This document shows positions 52,437 through 58,455 of a stretch of 64,000 nt of DNA, one piece after another. The first letter of the stretch is position 1. Every line of letters starts with the position of its first letter. Source of the DNA: Tropicimonas sp033101155 (GTDB taxonomy: Bacteria > Pseudomonadota > Alphaproteobacteria > Rhodobacterales > Rhodobacteraceae); contig NZ_JAWMPX010000001.1 of NCBI RefSeq assembly GCF_033101155.1, positions 248,001 through 312,000 on the forward strand, given 5' to 3'. A program made the translations under genes and the position numbers. The notes under the pieces were generated by a model, which was not told the DNA's origin, searched no databases, and saw only the letters and a program-made list of their open reading frames with translations.

Positions 52437-53708
52437 TCAGGCCGCGAAGACCTGTTCCCCGCCGACCCAGGTCTGCAACACACGGCCTTCCATCTTCTGG
52501 CCGTCAAAGGGCGTGTTCTTGGATTTGGACCGCAGCTTGAACCGGTCCAGCACGAAAGGCGTGTCCGGGTCGAACAGCACGAGATCCGCAGGCGCCCCCG
52601 CGCTTAACCGACCGCCGGGAAGACCGAGCCGCTTAGCCGGGTTGAGCGACATCGCCCGGAAGAGTTGCGGCAGCGTGAGCATTCCCGACTGGTAGAGCCG
52701 CATCGCTGCCGGCAGGAGGGTCTCCAGACCGACCGCGCCGGAGGCCGCTTCCTCGAAGGGCAGCCGCTTGCTTTCTTCATCCTGTGGCGTGTGGAAGGAG
52801 GAAATCGTGTCGATCAGACCCGACGCCACCGCCTCGATCACCGCTTGCCGGTCATTCTCCGAGCGCAGCGGCGGCTTGACCTTGAAGAAGGTGCGGTAGT
52901 CGCCGACATCCAGCAGGTTCAGGGTCAAGTGGTGGATGGAAGTGCCCGCCGTCACGTCGAAGCCGTTCTTCTTTGCCCGCTCGAGCGCCGGCAGCGCGCG
53001 CCGCGTGGTGATCTGGTCGGCGTGATACTTCACACCCGTCATCTCGACCAAGGCAATGTCGCGGTCCAGCCCCATCCGCTCGGCCATGGGCGAGACGGCG
53101 GGCAGACCGCGCAGCGAAGCGAATTTCCCGCTCGTCGCCGCGGCGCCCTTTGACAGGCCCGGCTCCTGCGGATGCGCGATCACCAGCGCGCCGAGCGAAC
53201 GGGCATAGGTGAAGGCGCGGCTGAGCACCTTGGTGTCTGTCGCCACGGCGTCGCCGTCGGAAAAGGCGACCGCGCCGGCATCGCGCAGGAAGCCGATCTC
53301 GACCATCTCGCGCCCGGCGCGCTGCTTGGTCAGGGCCGCGATGGGTGCGATCCGCACCGGGCTGTCCTCGCTTGCCCGCCGGGTGACGAACTCCAGCACT
53401 TCCGGCGTGTCGATGGCCGGCAGCGTGTCGGGCCGCGTGACCATCGTCGTCACGCCGCCAGCCGCCGCCGACATTCCGGCGGTCCGAAAGCTCTCCTTAT
53501 GCCGTTCGCCCGGCTCGCAGATCTTCACGCCTATGTCGACAATCCCGGGGGCGAGGCATTTCCCGCCGCATTCGACGATCTTGTCGGCATGCGGAACCGG
53601 CCCCGTTCCTGCCTGGCTGATCACTCCTCCGGAGACCAGCAGCCAGCCCTCCTGATCCGTCTGCCCCTCGGGGTCGATCAGCCGGGCATTGGTGAAAAGC
53701 GTTGTCAT
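52437..53708 (-). CDS. pyrC: PyrC-like non-catalytic dihydroorotase (pseudo-DHOase)
   Basis: The 423-residue protein is clearly a class I dihydroorotase by length and by blocks such as AAAGGVTTMVTRPDTLPAID. However, the metal motif DxHxH is replaced by VDIGVKICEPGE: both histidines are gone. It is therefore probably a structural partner of ATCase, as known for the inactive pyrC' subunit in Pseudomonas. pyrB is close, on the same strand, with two small genes between. True dihydroorotase should be elsewhere. The ATG at 53708 is preferred over one five codons upstream. Confidence 0.88.
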   Translation of the reverse strand: MTTLFTNARLIDPEGQTDQEGWLLVSGGVISQAGTGPVPHADKIVECGGKCLAPGIVDIGVKICEPGERHKESFRTAGMSAAAGGVTTMVTRPDTLPAIDTPEVLEFVTRRASEDSPVRIAPIAALTKQRAGREMVEIGFLRDAGAVAFSDGDAVATDTKVLSRAFTYARSLGALVIAHPQEPGLSKGAAATSGKFASLRGLPAVSPMAERMGLDRDIALVEMTGVKYHADQITTRRALPALERAKKNGFDVTAGTSIHHLTLNLLDVGDYRTFFKVKPPLRSENDRQAVIEAVASGLIDTISSFHTPQDEESKRLPFEEAASGAVGLETLLPAAMRLYQSGMLTLPQLFRAMSLNPAKRLGLPGGRLSAGAPADLVLFDPDTPFVLDRFKLRSKSKNTPFDGQKMEGRVLQTWVGGEQVFAA

Positions 53709-53722
53709 GTCTCGCCTCGTCA

Positions 53723-54250
53723 TCAGGTGTTTTCCCTTTGGAGCGTCCGCATCAGGCTGAGCACCGCGCGCCCGTCCTCGATCATCTCGAAGCCGATACG
53801 CTCGGAGCCTTCCCGTGCGAAGAACAGGCTCGACCGCGTGCCGTCGACGAGGTCGATCACCGTTTCCGCCGTGATTGGCCAGGACCTCAATTTCCTCCGC
53901 CCGAACAGATCCGTCGCGATAAAGGCGCGTCGGTCAGTCAGGGTGTACCTGCTGGAGCGCCGCGTGATGGCCCGCCAGATCCGATCCGCCCCGGCAAGCT
54001 TCGCTCCCTTGAACAGGAGCGTCAGGCCGACAAGCGGAACGAGCAGGCGGACAGGCAGCGGCGCTTCCACGGGCATGGTGATTGCCTTGACGGTCCAGAA
54101 CAGCGCGAAGCTGGAAAAGATCACCCCGAACAGCACCTTCTTCGGCTTCAGTCCGGCCCAGGAGATGTCACCCGAGGGCCGCCCCTGCCAGAGGACCCGC
54201 TCGCCGGGTTCAAGGATACCGTCCCAACCCTGTGGCGCGGCCTCGTTCAT
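53723..54250 (-). CDS. Membrane protein with bacterial PH-like domain
   Basis: The 175-residue protein begins MNEAAPQGWDGILEPGERVLWQGRP, the opening typical of bPH-domain proteins. Two hydrophobic segments follow (VLFGVIFSSFALFWTVKAI and LLVPLVGLTLLFKGAKL), and then a PH-like beta domain with SSRYTLTDRRAFIAT. The function is unknown. It overlaps the upstream gene by four bases and lies 14 bases before the pseudo-dihydroorotase gene. The frame is open further upstream, but the ATG at 54250 fits the family start. Confidence 0.72.
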   Translation of the reverse strand: MNEAAPQGWDGILEPGERVLWQGRPSGDISWAGLKPKKVLFGVIFSSFALFWTVKAITMPVEAPLPVRLLVPLVGLTLLFKGAKLAGADRIWRAITRRSSRYTLTDRRAFIATDLFGRRKLRSWPITAETVIDLVDGTRSSLFFAREGSERIGFEMIEDGRAVLSLMRTLQRENT

Positions 54251-54654
54251 GGCAACGCCACCCCAGCCGCCCGCGCGACGGCGGTTTTCACCGCGGCCGG
54301 GTTGGACATGTATTTCATGAGGTGCTTGTCGCCGCCACGAGTGACAAGTTGCACTGAACTGCCCAGAGAGCGGACCTTCTCGATCTCCGACAGCGCCACG
54401 CGCTTGCCCTGCGATCCCCGGACCTCCTGTGGTGTCATTTGCCAGATCATGGCCAGTTCCTCGGAGGCGAGATAGACGCCACGCACGGCCAGCGCCGCAG
54501 GTGCTGCGATCACACCGACCCACCAATCCGCATTGCCCATCCAGAAGAGCACCAGACAGGTCGCCACCGCGCCAACCGCAGCGATCACCAGATGGTCGCG
54601 AATATAGGCTCTCCGATCAGTGTGCCATTCCTCCAGGATATGTTCATCGCTCAT
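54247..54654 (-). CDS. Small membrane protein of unknown function
   Basis: The 135-residue protein starts MSDEHILEEWHTDRRAYIRDH and has two adjacent hydrophobic segments (LVIAAVGAVATCLVLFWMG and WWVGVIAAPAALAVRGVYLA). A soluble domain follows, rich in beta-strand pieces (SEIEKVRSLGSSVQLVTRGG), a PH-like pattern similar to the next gene. It is coupled to that gene by a four-base overlap, so the two probably form a pair. No homologue is recognised. Confidence 0.65.
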   Translation of the reverse strand: MSDEHILEEWHTDRRAYIRDHLVIAAVGAVATCLVLFWMGNADWWVGVIAAPAALAVRGVYLASEELAMIWQMTPQEVRGSQGKRVALSEIEKVRSLGSSVQLVTRGGDKHLMKYMSNPAAVKTAVARAAGVALP

Positions 54655-54766
54655 CGTGTGCGCCCTCCGTCCAACGCCTGTTCCCGCGCAGGCGTCATGT
54701 TCCCGGCATCCACCGAAACGAAGAGGCCGGTCTGTCGCCCCTCCAGCCCGCGCGTGGAGAAGAAAG

Positions 54767-55705
54767 TCACGCCGCCTCCGCCGTCAGGTTACGCGCCAGA
54801 AGGTCCATCGCGGCCATACGCACGGCCACACCCATCTCGACCTGTTCCTGGATCACCGAGCGGTTGATGTCGTCGGCGATGGTGCCGTCGATCTCCACGC
54901 CCCGGTTCATCGGGCCGGGATGCATGACGATGGCATCTTCCTTCGCATGGGCCAGCTTTTCCGCATCCAGCCCGTAGCGGTGGTAATACTCCCGCTCCGA
55001 AGGGATGAAGCCGCCATCCATCCGCTCTTTCTGCAAACGCAGCATCATCACCACGTCGCAGCCCTCAAGCCCGGCTTCCATATCGTCATAGACTTCGACG
55101 CCCCAATCGCTCGCGCCGGAGGGGATCAGCGTTGGGGGTCCGACAAGCCGCACACGGTTTTCCATCTTGCCCAGCAGCAGGATGTTGGACCGTGCGACCC
55201 GGCTATGGGCGATATCTCCGCAGATTGCGATATTGAGCCGGTGCAGCCGCCCCTTGGCCCGCCGTATCGTCAGCGCATCGAGCAGAGCCTGTGTGGGGTG
55301 CTCGTGACGGCCATCGCCCGCGTTCAGCACCGCGCAATTCACCTTCTGCGCCAGCAGGTCCACCGCGCCGGAATGCGGATGCCGCACCACCAGCAGGTCC
55401 GGATGCATCGCGTTCAGCGTCAGCGCCGTGTCGACCAGCGTCTCGCCTTTCTTGATCGAACTGGCCTGCATCGCCATGTTCATCACGTCCGCGCCGAGCC
55501 GCTTGCCCGCCAGTTCGAAGCTGGCCTGTGTGCGGGTCGAGTTCTCAAAGAACATGTTGATCTGGGTCCGCCCGACCAGCGCGTCCGCATGTTTGTCCTG
55601 CGCCCGGTTCAGCCCGACATAGTCGTCGGCCAGATCCAGGATCGTGGTGATCTCCATGGGATGCAACGGCTCGATCCCCAGAAGATGCCTGCCCCGAAAC
55701 GTCAT
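54767..55705 (-). CDS. pyrB: Aspartate carbamoyltransferase catalytic subunit
   Basis: The 312-residue enzyme makes carbamoyl-aspartate in pyrimidine synthesis. The carbamoyl-phosphate motif FFENSTRTQASFELAGKRLG and the aspartate-binding HPTQALLDALTIRR and HPGPMNRGVEI blocks are intact. The ATG at 55705 gives the family length; a GTG-started frame to 55855 adds an unlikely 50-residue extension. It is separated from the pyrC-like gene by the two small membrane-protein genes, and its relation to the lasso cluster upstream is only positional. Confidence 0.96.
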   Translation of the reverse strand: MTFRGRHLLGIEPLHPMEITTILDLADDYVGLNRAQDKHADALVGRTQINMFFENSTRTQASFELAGKRLGADVMNMAMQASSIKKGETLVDTALTLNAMHPDLLVVRHPHSGAVDLLAQKVNCAVLNAGDGRHEHPTQALLDALTIRRAKGRLHRLNIAICGDIAHSRVARSNILLLGKMENRVRLVGPPTLIPSGASDWGVEVYDDMEAGLEGCDVVMMLRLQKERMDGGFIPSEREYYHRYGLDAEKLAHAKEDAIVMHPGPMNRGVEIDGTIADDINRSVIQEQVEMGVAVRMAAMDLLARNLTAEAA

Positions 55706-55888
55706 CCCAACTCTCCGATCTGCTCCGCTCGCGCCGCTTATAGCAGAGCCATCCCGGCGGACAACGCGGCGCGACAGCCACGCCCGGCCTTTTCGAAACA
55801 CGGGATCGTCGGCGAACCGACCTGCGAGATCCTGCTTGCCGGTGGCACTCTTCACGGTGTGATGCAGAGGGGTCCGGCAGCGTGAGGT
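55706..55888. other. Gap between pyrB and the lasso cluster
   Basis: These 183 bases hold no gene on either strand. A clear promoter or terminator was not found. It marks the boundary between the lasso gene cluster and the pyrimidine genes. Since all genes here run leftward, pyrB may have its own promoter inside it. Confidence 0.35.
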
Positions 55889-56320
55889 TCAGGAAAAGGG
55901 CGTGTAGTGCGATATCTCACCGCCGGTGATGACCCGCCCATCCGCCAGCAGCCAGGCATGGGCCTCGAACGGGCCAGACTGCGTTTCATCCAGGCCGAAG
56001 CGGATCTGGGAGGCAATGCCCTCCCGGGCCAACCAGCTCTGCGCCGCTTGCGCCTGCACCAGGCAGCTGGAGCGCCAGGGCACATGCCGCGCCGCGCGCT
56101 CAACCGCGACGGAGACCCGGGACAGGAGCGCCTCTGTCTCCACCTCCGAGCGGCAATGCGCGACCGACTGGTCAGGCACGAGTTCGGAGAGGCCTTTTCG
56201 ACGCAAGGTCCGGTTCGCCCGCCACAGCTCGTGAATAGCAGCGAACAGGTCACGCCAGTCTTGCCGGCTCATCTGGCTGGCGCGGGCTATCTTGGCGGAG
56301 AACCGGGATCGGTGGGGCAT
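55889..56320 (-). CDS. Lasso peptide leader peptidase, B2-type (transglutaminase-like)
   Basis: The 143-residue protein has the cysteine-protease triad of lasso B2 proteins: Cys in PWRSSCLVQAQAAQSWL, His in FEAHAWLLAD, with an Asp just after. The frame starts with TTG at 56338, but an ATG at 56320 gives the usual B2 length. It removes the leader from the precursor after B1 recognition. The stop of the B1 gene lies five bases upstream, so B1 and B2 are expressed together. The N-terminal helical part (residues 1-60) precedes the protease fold. Confidence 0.88.
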   Translation of the reverse strand: MPHRSRFSAKIARASQMSRQDWRDLFAAIHELWRANRTLRRKGLSELVPDQSVAHCRSEVETEALLSRVSVAVERAARHVPWRSSCLVQAQAAQSWLAREGIASQIRFGLDETQSGPFEAHAWLLADGRVITGGEISHYTPFS

Positions 56321-56324
56321 GGGA

Positions 56325-56609
56325 TCAGACCGGCGCAATCAGGTCCTGCGCCGCGAGCTGCTCCAGAAAGGCCAGGATGTCGTCACTGACCTGGTCGGGC
56401 ACGTTTTCGAACTCTTCCGTGACACGTGCGCAGATCTCTTTCGGCGTCAGCTCCTCTCCGAGCAACTTCCAGACCAACGTGCCGACCGCATCCATGCCGA
56501 AATAGGTTCCGCTTGCGAGATGTAGCAGGATCGTCTCGCCGCCAAGCGTACTCGACATCGCCTCTGAGCTGGTGCTGTAGATCGCTGTCATGTCAATGCT
56601 CTGCGTCAA
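56325..56609 (-). CDS. Lasso precursor recognition protein, B1-type (PqqD-like RRE)
   Basis: The 94-residue protein has the PqqD/RRE winged-helix pattern: ETILLHLASGTYFGMDAVGTLVWKLLGEELTPKEICARV and a helical tail (DDILAFLEQLAAQDLI). B1 binds the leader of the precursor and presents it to B2. There is no ATG before the conserved start of the protein. A TTG at 56609 has GAGGAG a few bases upstream and is preferred. The ATG six codons downstream has no ribosome-binding site. Confidence 0.87.
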   Translation of the reverse strand: MTQSIDMTAIYSTSSEAMSSTLGGETILLHLASGTYFGMDAVGTLVWKLLGEELTPKEICARVTEEFENVPDQVSDDILAFLEQLAAQDLIAPV

Positions 56610-56673
56610 GACCGTCTCCTCTCTCGGATGTTGCGCCGTCTTCTGGACGTTAGACGGGGCACACCCTTCCCGC

Positions 56674-56987
56674 CTAGATTTGATACTTGGTGCTCAGCTG
56701 TGCAACCCTCAATAGGGCGCATTTGCGATCCATGAAATGCGCGGGAAAGGCTTCCAGTGGAATCGGATGATCCAATGCGAGGTGGTCCTGGCCACAGGCA
56801 TTCTCCGGCGCGCCTGGAGACAGGAGCCGATCCATATCGGGAACGATCCCGGTCTTGCTCCACATCCGGATCCGATGTGCCTTGCCCGGGCGCCGAGCTT
56901 GTAGGCGCGGATCACAAAAAAGACCGGCCTCTTTCCCTGTGTCAGCATCTTGCCACAGGGCACAAGATCGTCGTCGAGACCGTTCAT
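56674..56987 (-). pseudogene. Frameshifted small gene of unknown function within the lasso cluster
   Basis: Two short frames abut. An N-terminal frame (start ATG 56987, ending about 56870) gives RPVFFVIRAYKLGARARHI, and a frame displaced by one base continues MWSKTGIVPDMDRLLSP to a stop at 56674. One added base near 56873 would join them into a basic/hydrophobic protein of about 104 residues. The codon use in both halves is GC3-rich, so this looks like a broken or mis-sequenced gene, not non-coding DNA. I recognise no family. It sits 22 bases after the kinase stop and 64 bases before the B1 start. Confidence 0.5.
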
Positions 56988-57009
56988 TCTAGTGGTGCCG
57001 ATCCTTCTC

Positions 57010-57825
57010 TTATTGCGTCTTGATCTCGGCGACCAGCGACAGAACCTGCGCTCGAATTTCGGCTAGCCGACTATACTCTCTTGGATAGACAAGCGCATAG
57101 ACCGGCAAGGCGTTGGCAACTTCGGAAGCCCGCCGGAAGCGGTTTGCAAGTTCCTCCCGGCTCTCGACATCCAATGTGAAACAGTTCTTCAGCACCGCCA
57201 TGCAGGCTGCGCGCGGCTCCAGCCGGCGCAACGAGATCTCGCCTTCGGCGTCTTGCGCCACGTCGAGATAGAACAGAACATCCGCCGGACTTCGTTCGGC
57301 TGTCCGAGCGAAGCTCAATCGCCGTTTGTCGAAATAATGCGCCACGGTGCGTGTTTCGCCGCTTTGCGGTAAAACGCTGGACAGGGAATCCGGAAACAGG
57401 CGCAGGCTTGGATAGAGCGCCTCGACCGTAACCCCATCCGCGTCGTGGTGCAGCATAAGCGTGTCATCACTGAGCAGTGTGGCGCCATCGTCCAAAAAGC
57501 TTGCGGTCAGTGTCGACTTGCCGGCGCCGGAGGGGCCAATGAATCCGATCCCGCCAGCGTCGGACTTCACGAAACCGCCATGCAGCACAAGGTGGCCGTC
57601 ATGCGACAGCAGGTGTGGAAGCACGATATCGAGGATGTAATGTTCGAGGGTCTGCTTCGGCAGGGCCGCATCGCTCTCAAGGTAGACGCGCCGGCTCGCG
57701 GTGTCGATCACCGCGGCGAGGGTGTTGTTGAGAGGAATGGCTATAAGGTCGGAAGATCCTCCCCGGCCATTGGGAGGGGTGTCGGCCATCTGCCAGGAAA
57801 ACTTCTCCAACAGATCCCGGATCAT
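57010..57825 (-). CDS. HPr-kinase-like lasso tailoring kinase
   Basis: The 271-residue protein has the P-loop motif IGFIGPSGAGKSTLTASF at about residue 95 and a metal-binding LLSDDTLML, the core of HPr kinase/phosphorylase. It lacks the N-terminal domain of true HprK. In other clusters (paeninodin, pseudomycoidin) such kinases phosphorylate the precursor's C-terminal serine. Here the predicted core ends in Gly-Gly and no serine is at the C-terminus, so the target is open: Ser46 near the end, or Ser33/Ser35 in the ring, or a different substrate. It is downstream of the precursor gene. Confidence 0.85.
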   Translation of the reverse strand: MIRDLLEKFSWQMADTPPNGRGGSSDLIAIPLNNTLAAVIDTASRRVYLESDAALPKQTLEHYILDIVLPHLLSHDGHLVLHGGFVKSDAGGIGFIGPSGAGKSTLTASFLDDGATLLSDDTLMLHHDADGVTVEALYPSLRLFPDSLSSVLPQSGETRTVAHYFDKRRLSFARTAERSPADVLFYLDVAQDAEGEISLRRLEPRAACMAVLKNCFTLDVESREELANRFRRASEVANALPVYALVYPREYSRLAEIRAQVLSLVAEIKTQ

Positions 57826-57831
57826 GGGACT

Positions 57832-58050
57832 CTATCCCCGTTCTTGTCTCGGCTGAGACCGGCTGTCCTTGCGGCTGTCCATTGTCGGTCTGTCTTGCCT
57901 GAATTTGCTCCCCATCTCTGGGCGCGGCGCGTCAGCGTCGAAGTTGAACCGGGCTGGAAGTTGCAAAAGACGCGTTTCAATCAAAGGCAGATGCAATGTC
58001 GATATGGAGGCCGGGGCCGTGAACGACCTCGAACCGTAACCTATCTGCAT
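57832..58050 (-). CDS. Doubtful small ORF between precursor and kinase
   Basis: A 72-codon ATG frame ends six bases before the kinase start. The product is basic at its C-terminus and has no recognisable domain. No good ribosome-binding site precedes it. It may only be an open frame in an untranslated linker, but it is reported because it lies in the path of the lasso operon. Confidence 0.25.
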   Translation of the reverse strand: MQIGYGSRSFTAPASISTLHLPLIETRLLQLPARFNFDADAPRPEMGSKFRQDRPTMDSRKDSRSQPRQERG

Positions 58051-58083
58051 GTCGAATGCGCCAAAGACCCCACCCGGCCGCTC

Positions 58084-58099
58084 AAGACCCTCCGGTCTT
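58084..58099 (-). terminator. Hairpin at the end of the precursor gene
   Basis: On the coding strand the stem AAGACC-GGAG-GGTCTT overlaps the stop codon of the precursor gene. There is no U-run, so it is not a classical terminator. In lasso operons a 3' hairpin after the precursor often lets it accumulate over the enzyme transcripts; that role is inferred. Confidence 0.35.
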
Positions 58100-58253
58100 A
58101 TCCGCCAATCGGTTTGCTGAACGGATGGCCGCCGTTTTCCTTGAACCCGGAGCCCGAGGCGGTCACAGCAGTCACGTTCCCCAAGACCTGCAATTTGGGG
58201 GCCTTGTAGGGTTGTTCGCCCCTACGATCTTCTTCGACTTTTCGATCCGTCAT
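58098..58253 (-). CDS. Lasso peptide precursor (51 residues)
   Basis: The start ATG at 58253 has GGGAG six bases upstream. The leader fits the lasso consensus exactly: Y16-x2-P19-x-L21-x3-G25-x5-T31 (the segment YKAPKLQVLGNVTAVT). Thr31 is the expected penultimate leader residue, so the core is Ser33 to Gly51 (19 residues), starting SGSGFKENGG and ending HPFSKPIGG. Glu39, position 7 of the core, is the only acidic residue, so a Ser1-Glu7 seven-residue macrolactam is predicted. If cleavage were one residue earlier, an Ala1-Glu8 ring would result. His43, Phe45 and Lys47 may act as steric locks. The gene lies between cyclase and kinase genes and is too short for usual ORF cut-offs. Confidence 0.82.
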   Translation of the reverse strand: MTDRKVEEDRRGEQPYKAPKLQVLGNVTAVTASGSGFKENGGHPFSKPIGG

Positions 58254-58380
58254 TGGATACTCCCACGGCGAATTATGTAATGATTTTCCCGCCGAGCGTA
58301 TTTCGACTTGAGCCTCGGGTCAAACCTAGTTCGGCCTACTACGCGGATCAAATGCCGTTCTGCAACCATTTTGGTGAAGC

Positions 58381-58407
58381 AGACCCCCGGCCCCGGTGAT
58401 GGGGTCT
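58381..58407 (-). terminator. Hairpin after the cyclase gene
   Basis: A 7-bp inverted repeat (AGACCCC and GGGGTCT, loop of 13) lies 49 bases beyond the stop of the asparagine-synthetase-like gene. No T tract follows. It may separate the C-D-NTase transcript from the precursor's transcript. The 200-base gap 58254-58455 also has room for a precursor promoter; a CATAAT-like -10 is present, but no convincing -35. Confidence 0.3.
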
Positions 58408-58455
58408 CGCCCTGACTCTTGCATCAGCCTCCCCGGTTTTCCCAAGTTTCATGAA

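Noticed and set aside
57445..58209. 254-codon plus-strand open frame across the precursor and kinase genes
   Set aside because: It runs antisense to the precursor and the kinase, has no domain and no ribosome-binding site, and is a typical high-GC antisense frame.
58254..58455. Second lasso precursor upstream of the first
   Set aside because: A 35-codon ATG frame exists but it lacks the Y-x2-P-x-L leader and an acidic acceptor.
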